Shown: positions 9,095 through 17,490 of the stretch, piece after piece
How the letters are laid out: each line of letters begins with the position of its first letter
Numbering within the stretch: the stretch's first letter is position 1
NCBI RefSeq assembly: GCF_023100945.1
Contig: NZ_CP064689.1
Location: 8,786,001-8,850,000 of the forward strand
Length of the DNA stretch: 64,000 nt
Direction of reading: 5' to 3'
Origin: Bradyrhizobium sp. 200
Lineage (GTDB): Bacteria > Pseudomonadota > Alphaproteobacteria > Rhizobiales > Xanthobacteraceae
Program-made: the position numbers and the translations under genes
The notes under the pieces: model-generated
Databases searched by the model: none
What the model was told of the DNA's origin: nothing
The model's input: only the letters and a program-made list of their open reading frames with translations

Positions 9095-10114
9095 TCAACT
9101 TCTTGCGTCAGATGCAGGATCCCTGAACGCCGTCATCACCTCGGCCAGCATCCGCTCCTGCTCGAGCGCATAGCGCGGAGAGAAGTGAAACGGCTCGACG
9201 CGGCGCACATTGGCTTCCCGCGCAATTTCTCCCGCAGCCGTAGTTGTAAGATGGGCCCGTTCCATCGCCAATGCGGCGTCCGCCCCGGCAAATGCTGCCT
9301 CGATGAACAGGATGTCCGCATTCTGAACGAGCGCCACGATGGCGGCACGATTGGCCGGCGTGTCGACGACATCGGTCACATAGGCAATCTTCTGGCCGGC
9401 AGCGACCGTCAGGAGATCGCGCAGGCTGCCGAGCGGCTCGAGACGACCGCCCGAAGCGGCCGCTCCATCGATCCGTATCAAATGATCGTCCGGACGCCCC
9501 TCCACAACCGCCTGCTTGAGCGACTGCAACCACGGCCCGACCGGAAGCCCGCGCTCGGACAAGCGATTCTTCCAAATGTTGACATGGGCCACTTCCTGCA
9601 GGGCAAAGCCGAGGCAGGGCGTACGATGCTCGAGGATGGCGGCTGAGACACGGCAGGTCCGTTCGTCACAGAGGACGCCGTCAAGAGTTGTCTTCGACGC
9701 CGACGGTTCCGCGGCAAAAGCCCTCTTCAACCGGAACTGCCTGGTCGAGATGGAGTTCGGCGTCTCAAGCTCGCTGACAACGAAGACTAGATCGGAGCCG
9801 TAGCTCTCAACCAGGTTCCATCGATAGGCCTGAAGCTTGTGATAGACGCGCTCGGCAAAGCCGGCCGGGCCGTAAAGGTGTACTGTTTTCTCGTGTCCCA
9901 CAAGCAAACGGAGCAGATGATCAAAGCCAATGAAATGGTCGATATGCGCATGTGAGACGAAGATCTGGTCGACGCGTCGTATCTTCCGCGGCGACAGAGA
10001 AGAGATTTCTCCGAGATCGAACAGCACGCTGTGCGTTTTGAACAGCGTCTCCACATAGACCGTCGGATCGCCGTAGCGACCGTTGACCAGGCTCGGAAGG
10101 AAGATCGGTCGCAT
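9095..10114 (-). CDS. Metallo-beta-lactamase-fold hydrolase, ribonuclease Z-like
   Basis: A 339-residue metallo-hydrolase of the RNase Z/arylsulfatase-like branch. The zinc motif SHAHIDH is at residues 54-60, and the domain includes later ligands around AYVTDVVDT (about 265) and the closing PFHFSPRY region. RNase Z itself cleaves tRNA 3' ends, but this branch has unusual central insertions (about residues 100-200), and many relatives act on other phosphodiesters, so tRNA processing is not assured. The ATG at 10114 is the first in frame. It lies directly upstream of the frameshifted CapA-like gene on the same strand. Confidence 0.8.
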   Translation of the reverse strand: MRPIFLPSLVNGRYGDPTVYVETLFKTHSVLFDLGEISSLSPRKIRRVDQIFVSHAHIDHFIGFDHLLRLLVGHEKTVHLYGPAGFAERVYHKLQAYRWNLVESYGSDLVFVVSELETPNSISTRQFRLKRAFAAEPSASKTTLDGVLCDERTCRVSAAILEHRTPCLGFALQEVAHVNIWKNRLSERGLPVGPWLQSLKQAVVEGRPDDHLIRIDGAAASGGRLEPLGSLRDLLTVAAGQKIAYVTDVVDTPANRAAIVALVQNADILFIEAAFAGADAALAMERAHLTTTAAGEIAREANVRRVEPFHFSPRYALEQERMLAEVMTAFRDPASDARS

Positions 10115-10413
10115 GGCAAACTATTCTGCAGCGGGTTTTTCACGCGTCTTGTGCGTCAGCCTACCTTCACTGCCCAAGGAACCCTCCTTTGTACACCGGG
10201 TTGATTTTGGTCAATGCTCCATGAACTTCCAGATTTAAGCAGACTTTTGGACTCCGCACCGGCAAGATCGAACTACGGCTCTGCAAATCTGATCACGCTC
10301 GTTCGGCTACGCGACGAGGTACGGCAATCGATGCTCGCTCGCTGCGGCGAGCCGGATCTGGAAGGGCACGTCAAGCCCGCGTCGACGCCTCTTGCAGCCT
10401 GATGGAGAGAGCC
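10115..10413. other. Intergenic region, divergent promoters
   Basis: About 300 bases between the minus-strand hydrolase and the plus-strand PEBP gene. An open frame at 10214-10402 has no recognisable content or convincing start signal, and I do not call it. Confidence 0.3.
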
Positions 10414-10863
10414 ATGAAACTTGTTTCAAGCGCCTTCGACGATGGTACAGCAATTCCGCGACGATTTACCTGCGATGGAGAAAACCTCTCCCCGCCTCTG
10501 CAATGGTCCGGCGCGCCAGCCGGAACGCTGAGTTTTGTCCTGCTCTGCGACGACCCCGATGCGCCCGCCGGCATATGGCATCATTGGGCGGCCTACGATA
10601 TTCCGCCGGCCGTAACGGAGCTTGCGGTCGACGCCGCGCAAAACGCCAAGTTGAAGCAGGCGGTCAACGATTTTCGGAAGGTGGGCTATGGCGGCCCGTG
10701 TCCACCTCATGGCCATGGACCTCATCATTATCACGTCCGGCTGCTTGCTCTCTCGACGGACCAGCTTCGGGCAAAGGCCAACGCGTCCTGCCGTGACATT
10801 GAGCGAGAGGCACGCAAGTACACCATCGCGGAAGCGATCCTTGTCGGTTGGTATGAGAGATAG
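10414..10863 (+). CDS. YbhB/YbcL family (PEBP, Raf-kinase-inhibitor-like) protein
   Basis: Small protein (149 residues) of the phosphatidylethanolamine-binding fold. It has the family's DDPDAP motif (about residues 47-52) and the GPCPPHGHGPHHY segment (about 95-107) that forms the anion pocket. There is no signal peptide, so it is probably cytoplasmic. I chose the ATG at 10414 over 10402 because GGAGAG at 10404-10409 is correctly spaced for it. Bacterial members bind small ligands, but their role is unclear. It stands alone with no operon partner. Confidence 0.92.
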   Translation: MKLVSSAFDDGTAIPRRFTCDGENLSPPLQWSGAPAGTLSFVLLCDDPDAPAGIWHHWAAYDIPPAVTELAVDAAQNAKLKQAVNDFRKVGYGGPCPPHGHGPHHYHVRLLALSTDQLRAKANASCRDIEREARKYTIAEAILVGWYER

Positions 10864-11542
10864 TCCGGCGGGATGCCGGGACCAGTAGACAAAGAACGAC
10901 GGCGGGGAAACAAAGACCGCGCGGATATCCGTTGACGGTCGCTACAACGAGAATCGCGGCTGGTCCGGGCCTTACGCAGATTAGCGGCTGTGGGCAGGCC
11001 ACCAACCGTGATTCCGTTACGTTGACGCGAATCTCGGCGGGGTCGATCCATGATCGGGCCGTCTGAAGAGTGGCCAAGGTCAACTGTTCTACGAGTTTCA
11101 TCTTGGCGTTGCGGTACCCGAAGATCATCGGCTTGCCAATTCTGAAAAGCCCAACCCTGGTGGTTCGCTTGTTACAGCACTTCGATGGCGCCCTCGCTCA
11201 CCGCCTAATCGATCGGTGCGGGCTACGCCGTGCGCCCTAGATTGATACCGCGACCGGGCCGACACCCGACATCATCGCCATGTCGCCGGACTCGCGATTC
11301 GCCTTCGTGTGCTGATCGGGGTCGTACCGGAAATCATCCGGTGTGCGCATCCGTTCCAATGAGAGGAGGTGATCGAATAAGGACGCGTCTTGCTGCGGTG
11401 CATGAGTCCGTTGTTGGCAGTTTTGAGGCATGCCGAGGCGATCTGATTAGGTCCGATGTTCGGGGAAAACCGGAAGTGACTGGCAACCGACCAAACCGTC
11501 GCGCGTGACCCGCAGCGGAAGTCGCGGCCGCAGGCGAGCCGC
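10864..11542. other. Gene-poor region with a trace of a beta-propeller gene
   Basis: About 680 bases without an intact gene. At 11241-11314 the plus strand encodes IDTATGPTPDIIAMSPDSRF followed by a stop, which reads like one blade of a YVTN-type beta-propeller. No start and no further blades are visible, so I take it as a remnant. The rest shows nothing I recognise. Confidence 0.35.
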
Positions 11543-12862
11543 TTACACCATCGTCATCTCGCGCCTGAGCTGGGGGGCGAAGATGGTCTTAGGTATCAGC
11601 GCGTGGACGCCGCGCACGATGTCCACCACCTGGGTCACGCGGAAACTCACCGCGACGCTACACAGCGCGTAGGCGTCGAGCTCGCTGATCTTCGCCCGGG
11701 TCGCCACAAATTTGATCGCGTTGCGCGCTGCAAGAGTCATCGCCGCGTTCAGATCTTTGTCGAGGCCGATGATAATCCAGTACGAGTCTGTCTCGGCCAC
11801 CGGCCAAGCCAGGTTCTTCTGCTTGTGCAGAATGACCTGGATGCGCAGCTCCTTCATGCGCGTCTCAAGGGCCGTAAGCGAGATCTCGCCGTCACCCTGC
11901 ACCGCATGGCTGTCGCCCGTATAGATCAGCGCGCCAGGCTTCCATACCGGGATGTAGAGCGTCGAGCCCTCGGACAGCTCGCTGAGATCGAGATTGCCCG
12001 CGTGCGGGCCCGGCGGCACCGAGCTAGTGACGCCGGGGCTCAAGGGCGGGAAATAGCCATCGGGTGGCGCAACGCCCAAGGTACCCTGGAAGGGCTTCAA
12101 CGGAATGGTGATGTTGGGCATGAACTTGCCCTTCATGGCGCGCAGGTCGAGATCGACATACTTGATCTGCCCCTGAGCATAGTCCTGCGGCAGCAGGCCG
12201 GTCCCCAGCGAGCCCGGGTTGTTGAAGACGGCGCCCCATTCGTAGGGACGGATCCGCTCGTAGCGGATCTCCAACACGTCGCCCGGCTCGGCCTTGTTCA
12301 CGGCGATCGGCCCGATGATCGAATGCGGGCCTCTGCCCGGATTGCTGACGCGCAACTTCGCCAGCGTGTCGATCGTTACACCCGGCTGCATTTCGTTGAG
12401 AAAATGCGACCAGGTATCGGGAAAGCTGATGACATCGCCCGAATCGATAGTGAGAATGGGCGCCAAGTTGGCGTCGTACACGCCGAGCTGCACCGTTTCC
12501 TTAGTCGAGGGAACCACGTGCACGCGGCCTCCACGATGGGATTGGCGCTTCGGCGCCACGCCGGACTCCTGCGCCCGCGCCAGCCTCGCGAACCATGGCT
12601 CGACCGCGGCGAGCGCACCCATGAAGCTGCTTGCTTGCAGGAACTTGCGCCGCCAATGGCCGCGCGCCGACAGATAGCCGTCGAGAGTCGCCTGATCGAC
12701 CTCGTCCATATGGAGGAGGGTATCGGAGGCGCGATTGTCGAAGGCCGCATCCTTGATGTCCTCGCGGATGATGCCCGTGCCCTTCTCGTCGCTGCAGCCG
12801 AAAAGATTGGCGCAGGCGTGATGGTGGGCGTGCTCATTTCCGTCGCCGTGGGTCTCCGACAT
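11543..12862 (-). CDS. Tat-exported acetamidase/formamidase-family protein
   Basis: Member (439 residues) of the acetamidase/formamidase family, enzymes that hydrolyse short amides to ammonia and carboxylate. The catalytic domain begins near residue 115 and includes PGRGPHSIIGPIAV (about 175), GDVLEIR and the GDSHAVQGDGE motif (about 320), which is diagnostic. Unusually, a twin-arginine signal (RRKFLQASSFMG, residues 71-82) is preceded by a 70-residue leader starting with a His/Cys-rich stretch (HAHHHACANLFGC, residues 11-23). This leader could bind metal or mean the true start is further in. ATG 12862 has a purine run upstream. No amide transporter gene is adjacent. Confidence 0.88.
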   Translation of the reverse strand: MSETHGDGNEHAHHHACANLFGCSDEKGTGIIREDIKDAAFDNRASDTLLHMDEVDQATLDGYLSARGHWRRKFLQASSFMGALAAVEPWFARLARAQESGVAPKRQSHRGGRVHVVPSTKETVQLGVYDANLAPILTIDSGDVISFPDTWSHFLNEMQPGVTIDTLAKLRVSNPGRGPHSIIGPIAVNKAEPGDVLEIRYERIRPYEWGAVFNNPGSLGTGLLPQDYAQGQIKYVDLDLRAMKGKFMPNITIPLKPFQGTLGVAPPDGYFPPLSPGVTSSVPPGPHAGNLDLSELSEGSTLYIPVWKPGALIYTGDSHAVQGDGEISLTALETRMKELRIQVILHKQKNLAWPVAETDSYWIIIGLDKDLNAAMTLAARNAIKFVATRAKISELDAYALCSVAVSFRVTQVVDIVRGVHALIPKTIFAPQLRREMTMV

Positions 12863-13253
12863 GACGCCCCCCTAAGAAAGCGTCCGCGCGCTATACCGCG
12901 TCAATGGAACGTGCCATCGAAACCCAACCTTGCCTGGCTCGATGGCCAGATGGCGGAGTTATCGCGGCCTCTCACAAAGCTCACGTCGCTTTGGCGTACC
13001 GAGAAAGCTTTCAGTACCACGTTACTCGCCTGCGGTCGAATTGGAGGTAGTCGGCCGTGGTTCCCGCTTGTGGTGGATAGGTTCGGTTTTGGCCCGTCGA
13101 TGATGTCTAGCTCTGTTCGTTCCAATGGCTGCTGTCGAAGGTTAGACCGGACGTGTCTCGCGCGCTGGCCTCGACCGCCGCTGCCGCCTGTGGCGGCTTG
13201 CAATCACCTTCTGGCGGCCTACCATGCGTTGCCCACCCTGCAGGAGCGCAGCC
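12863..13253. other. Divergent intergenic region, no gene seen
   Basis: About 390 bases between the minus-strand amidase-family gene and the plus-strand kinase-like gene. It should hold both promoters. I see no clear operator, hairpin or coding content. Confidence 0.3.
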
Positions 13254-13739
13254 ATGGAACTCACCGTGGTGCCCGTCGTCAAGCCGGACGACGCCAACTT
13301 CATCTTCGGCCAGTCGCATTTCATCAAGACCGTTGAAGACCTCCACGAAGCGCTGGTGGGCGCGGTTCCGGGCATCCGCTTCGGGCTGGCCTTCTGCGAG
13401 GCCTCCGGTAAGCGGCTGGTGCGCTGGTCGGGTAATGACGAAGCCGCCCTCGCCCTCGCACGCGACAACGCATTGGCTATCGGTGCCGGCCACACTTTCC
13501 TGATCTTCCTGGGCGACGGGTTCTTTCCCGTCAACGTGCTGGCTGCGGTGCGTGCGGTGCCAGAGGTCTGCCACATCTATTGCGCGACGGCCAACCCGAC
13601 ACAAGTGATCGTCGCACAAACGGAGCTGGGCCGCGGCGTGCTCGGCGTGGTGGATGGCGCCTCGCCGCTGGGTGTCGAAACCGACGCCGACATTGCGTGG
13701 CGGAAAGACCTGCTGCGAAAGCTCGGCTACAAGCTGTAG
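13254..13739 (+). CDS. Adenosine-specific-kinase family protein (DUF355 type)
   Basis: A 161-residue protein of the small family known as adenosine-specific kinase, described first from an archaeal structure; the enzymatic activity is weakly established. Recognisable stretches are GIRFGLAFCEASGKRLVRW (about residues 41-59), the FLGDGFFPVNVL segment (about 85) and the CATANPTQVIVA segment (about 112). It has no signal peptide. ATG 13254 follows AGGAGCG at 13242-13248. It is a single-gene unit facing the Rieske gene tail-to-tail. I would trust the family membership but not the kinase name. Confidence 0.85.
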   Translation: MELTVVPVVKPDDANFIFGQSHFIKTVEDLHEALVGAVPGIRFGLAFCEASGKRLVRWSGNDEAALALARDNALAIGAGHTFLIFLGDGFFPVNVLAAVRAVPEVCHIYCATANPTQVIVAQTELGRGVLGVVDGASPLGVETDADIAWRKDLLRKLGYKL

Positions 13740-13788
13740 TGGCTGGATGAAGCCGAAGCCGACAGGGTGGCGCCCTCAGCGCGTCATG

Positions 13789-15576
13789 TCAGGACGACCC
13801 AGCCTCTTGATGCAGTTCGCCACCCCGCATCAAGCGGCGGGCGATGTCGGCTGTCTGCAGAGACGCGCGTTCGGTCGGTGAATGGGCCGCCACATAGCGG
13901 GCAACCGCGATGAGGATGTGCCGGCCCTCATCCGTGTCGCCCCACGCGCCGAATTGCCGGACTCCCGCCTCCAGCATCTGATACGTATGGAAACCTGCAT
14001 CTTCGCGTAGCACCGCATGCGCAAGCGTAGCGATCAGCGCCTGCGGCGAATGGCCGAGCGTGAGATACCGTGCCACCAGGCGTGCGGCGAGATCGACCTG
14101 TCTCTGCCGGTCGAAGGCGTCGAGCAAGGCGGCGCCGATCGTCTCTGGATCCGCGGGCAGATCATCGAGCTGCTCGCCGCAGGCGCCCGGGATACGCGCT
14201 GGCGGCACATTGAGATAGCGAGCAAGATAGAGCGCCATCGCTCCGTGCAATACGCCGCGGACGGTCGTGACGTGAGTGTCGATGTTGGCAGTCCCGATGC
14301 GCGTCAGCATCTGGTGGACTGCGTTGGCGTAGGTGAAGACGTGATGCGCCGTCTCCCAGTCGGCGTGCTCGTTGGCATTGCCGAAGCGCGCCACCCTGAG
14401 CGCAGCCGCGTATGCGAGGGCTTGGCCAAGGTCAGCAGGAGCGGCACCGGCGCGGATCGCCTCCTTGAGCGCAGCAACGATCCTGTCCGGATCCTCACCG
14501 AGCAGCTCTTGAGCAAGCGCGGCCTGGCCCGACCACTTACCCGAGCCATGTCCGACAGCGAACAGACCCGCGAGTTCGCTGGTCGAGTCCTCACACAACG
14601 CAACAAGGTCAACGGGCTGGCGCCAGGCAGTCGATTCCTCGGCGCCACGGGCCGCTACCATCTGACCGACGACAGTCGGCAGCAGAGCCGCCGCGTGTTG
14701 CCAGCCGACCAGGTCGAGGCACTCGAACGCCTTGTTGATGAAGTCGAGCGAGTGCCCGGTGTTGGCGAACACGCGCTCGGTCTCGGCGGCGAACAGGGAA
14801 TCAGCGAGTTCAGCCGGAGAGAAGCCGGCCGCAATCGCCGTGAGCAGGGTGCGCTCGGCCGCCTCGCGATGGCGCACGTTTGTCCAACGCCGCAGCCAGC
14901 GTTTGAGCGCGGCCGGATCCGGTCGGCTTCCAAGCGGCGCGCGTTCCCGCCGCGGCGCCTCGCCATCGCAGTCCGCCGCTACGCAGCGTGCGCCGTGGAA
15001 TAGAGCGAGATAGGCTTCCTCCTCCGGCAGGCCGGGCAGGATATTGGCGAGTGCCGTAAGGATCGTCAGACCCACGCCCCAGCCGTCGCGATTTTGCGCC
15101 CCGAACAGAGCCACCTCCCGTACGATTTCGGCCTGCGGTACGCCGGCCGCGAGCTGACCTTGCACGGCCTTGGCAATGACGAGGCCGAGGTCGTGGGCGA
15201 GGCCGTTCGCAAGCCGCTGATGCCAGTGCGCGGCGGGATCGGCATGGGTGAACGTGGTCTTCACCCAGACGTCACCATTGCGCACCTCGACCGGGCAGAT
15301 CGGCACGTCGTCCGCCCAGAGGTCGAAGGTGCAGCCGCTTTCGAGATCGAAGCGAGCGTGGTGCCAGTGACAGGTCAAAATGCCGTCCTCGACGCTGCCG
15401 CGCTCGAGCGGGAAGCCCATGTGCGGGCACCGATTGTCGAGGGCGAAGACGCGCCCGCGGTCGTAGATGACGAGGATAGGACGATGGCCACCGTGCACGA
15501 CGAGCTGCCCCTTGATCTTCAGTTCCTCAAGGGTGCCCGCCAGCGCAAATTCCTTGCTAGGCATGTCCATGGGCAT
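13789..15576 (-). CDS. Rieske [2Fe-2S] protein with a long helical C-terminal region
   Basis: Residues 8-110 are a Rieske domain with cluster ligands in CPH (Cys50, His52) and CHWH (Cys69, His72), as in the ferredoxin components of ring-hydroxylating enzymes. The remaining 480 or so residues are alanine-rich and helical, with many His and Asp (for example DGWGVGLTILTALANILPGL near 175 and WETAHHVFTYANAVHQ near 430). I do not recognise a catalytic domain; histidine-containing helices might hold a di-metal site as in ferritin- or oxygenase-like folds. No reductase or oxygenase partner is adjacent. The start is the first of several in-frame ATGs (15576, 15570, 15564), so the N-terminus is uncertain by a few residues. 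Confidence 0.8.
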   Translation of the reverse strand: MPMDMPSKEFALAGTLEELKIKGQLVVHGGHRPILVIYDRGRVFALDNRCPHMGFPLERGSVEDGILTCHWHHARFDLESGCTFDLWADDVPICPVEVRNGDVWVKTTFTHADPAAHWHQRLANGLAHDLGLVIAKAVQGQLAAGVPQAEIVREVALFGAQNRDGWGVGLTILTALANILPGLPEEEAYLALFHGARCVAADCDGEAPRRERAPLGSRPDPAALKRWLRRWTNVRHREAAERTLLTAIAAGFSPAELADSLFAAETERVFANTGHSLDFINKAFECLDLVGWQHAAALLPTVVGQMVAARGAEESTAWRQPVDLVALCEDSTSELAGLFAVGHGSGKWSGQAALAQELLGEDPDRIVAALKEAIRAGAAPADLGQALAYAAALRVARFGNANEHADWETAHHVFTYANAVHQMLTRIGTANIDTHVTTVRGVLHGAMALYLARYLNVPPARIPGACGEQLDDLPADPETIGAALLDAFDRQRQVDLAARLVARYLTLGHSPQALIATLAHAVLREDAGFHTYQMLEAGVRQFGAWGDTDEGRHILIAVARYVAAHSPTERASLQTADIARRLMRGGELHQEAGSS

Positions 15577-15918
15577 TACCTCCCATTGTCACTCTGGGGC
15601 CGCTGCAGGTACCCCACAACATAGGTATCCTCTCGCGCAAAGGCGAGAGAATGCTATGGGGGCTGCGCAAAAGGGCGCGAACTGCCATGACGAGATGGCC
15701 AAAGGTATTTCAAAAATGCGCTACAAACGCTCGCACCTCTTCCAATCTTTCTGGCGATCCCTTTATGCTATTTGACCATCAGTCCGAACGATCGGATGGA
15801 GCCTCGAAAACGGCAGGCTATACACCCTGACCAGGCAAACACCATGAAAGTTAGAAGAGAGCTTGTTCATCATCACGTTCCAACCTGACGTGAAGCGACG
15901 AGCTCCAGAGGTTGCACG
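15577..15918. other. Divergent intergenic region, no gene seen
   Basis: About 340 bases, somewhat more AT-rich than its surroundings, between the Rieske gene and the S41 peptidase. It is presumably a promoter region; I cannot place promoter boxes. Confidence 0.3.
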
Positions 15919-17196
15919 ATGAAGGAGGCAATCAACTCAGCACCGTCGCGCCGCCACTTTTTGCGGCTAACATCAATGGCTGCGGCATCAGCCCTGGCTC
16001 CAGCGTGGGCCGAGCAGCTAGAACCAGCGGATTCGGCCATATCCCAACCCGTGTCCGCACGCATCGCCACGTTCGAGGAGGTATGGCGGACCGTCCGAGA
16101 CCGATTCTACGATCCGCACCTACACGGGCTCGATTGGTCGGCTGTTCGGGAACGTTACTTGCCAGGCGCCACACGGGCGAGTTCCGAAGCGGCGCTGGCC
16201 AGCGTCATTAATAGCATGCTCTCCGAGCTGCATGCTTCGCACACCCGCTACTACACGCGGTACGAACCAGAGTACTACCAGCTTTCCGATATCTTTGCCG
16301 GTGCGCTAAGGCGACGCGGACTGGAACGCGCTTTTCCGGGTGGCCGTATCTCCTATCCCGGCATTGGCATCCTCTCGCGTCCCGATATGCAGGGCGACAG
16401 CGTGATTACCGGTGTTATAGAGCGCACGCCGGCCCAACAAGCCGGCCTGCTCGCTGGCGATGTGATCGTCTTCGCCGACGGTGCACCGTTTCAGCCGGTT
16501 CAGTCGTTCCGCGACAAAATTGGCAAGGAAGTAGTGCTGGGCCTACGTCGTGCCGGCGCGTTTACGCAAATATCGGCTACCCCAGTCGATATTGAACCCA
16601 ACAAAATGTTCTTGGATGGCTTGAGGGCCAGCGCCCGCATAATACGGGCCAACGGCCGAAGCATCGGCTATGTTCATGTCTGGTGCTACGCTGGCTCCGT
16701 CTATCAGCGGACGCTCGAGCATCTTCTATCGCAAAGTCCGCTGAACGAAGCCGACGCGCTGATCTGGGACCTGCGCGATGGGTGGGGCGGCGCGATTCCC
16801 GAGTATCTCGATTTGTTCAACACGCGAGCGCCGACGATGCAAGTCACTGATCGCAATGGCGCCAGCGAATTCCGGAACGTGAAGTGGCGCAAGCCGGTCG
16901 CCATGCTTGTCAACGGAGGCACCCGCAGCGGCAAAGAGATCCTTGCCTATGGCTTCAAAAAATACCGGCTTGGCGAGGTCGTCGGTACCCGTACCGAAGG
17001 AGCTGTCCTCGCTGCGACTGCATTCCTCATTGGCGGCGGCTTGCTGTTGCTCGCGGTCGAGGACGTGCATGTCGACGGCGAGCGGCTGGAAGGCGTTGGC
17101 GTCGCACCCACGATCGAAGTCCAAGCTGACCCGGACTCCATGGATCGTAGTGATCCTCAACTCAATCGTGCAATCGCGGTCCTATCCGGGGTCTGA
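15919..17196 (+). CDS. Tat-exported S41 family (C-terminal processing type) peptidase
   Basis: A 425-residue serine peptidase of the Ctp/tail-specific class. The N-terminus has a twin-arginine signal (SRRHFLRLTSM, residues 10-20). An N-terminal helical domain is followed by a PDZ domain (about 150-215, with ERTPAQQAGLLAGD) that recognises substrate C-termini. The catalytic domain (about 240-410) has GYVHVW, the WDLRDGWGG segment and the nucleophile region NGGTRSGKE, where Ser337 is the likely catalytic serine, followed by the GTRTEG loop. Tat export is less usual for this family than Sec. The ribosome site before 15919 is weak (AGAGG). It is a single-gene unit. Confidence 0.88.
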   Translation: MKEAINSAPSRRHFLRLTSMAAASALAPAWAEQLEPADSAISQPVSARIATFEEVWRTVRDRFYDPHLHGLDWSAVRERYLPGATRASSEAALASVINSMLSELHASHTRYYTRYEPEYYQLSDIFAGALRRRGLERAFPGGRISYPGIGILSRPDMQGDSVITGVIERTPAQQAGLLAGDVIVFADGAPFQPVQSFRDKIGKEVVLGLRRAGAFTQISATPVDIEPNKMFLDGLRASARIIRANGRSIGYVHVWCYAGSVYQRTLEHLLSQSPLNEADALIWDLRDGWGGAIPEYLDLFNTRAPTMQVTDRNGASEFRNVKWRKPVAMLVNGGTRSGKEILAYGFKKYRLGEVVGTRTEGAVLAATAFLIGGGLLLLAVEDVHVDGERLEGVGVAPTIEVQADPDSMDRSDPQLNRAIAVLSGV

Positions 17197-17490
17197 TCCA
17201 CTGGAGGCAGCATGCTGGCTCTTGGCGCAGGACCGGTAGGGCCTCCCTTCTGGTCGGCGAATCGAGAATTTGCGCTGGCCAATTGCCGAGAGTTCAATCG
17301 CGGAATGAGAGATCCCAGATCTCGGATCGCGAGAGATCACCCTCCGCCCCGATGTAAGATCATGCTTTGGGTAACGTCGGCGTAGTTCGGGAAACACCTC
17401 AATGAAGCGTGAAGAACCTGACGAAATTGGATCAGGCAGCCGGACCGATCCAGAGCGCGTCAAAGGGAACCAATCCTCACGACCACGCCA

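Noticed and set aside
11603..13336. Plus-strand open frame of about 580 codons opposite the acetamidase gene
   Set aside because: Antisense shadow; the minus-strand frame has clear family motifs and this one has none.
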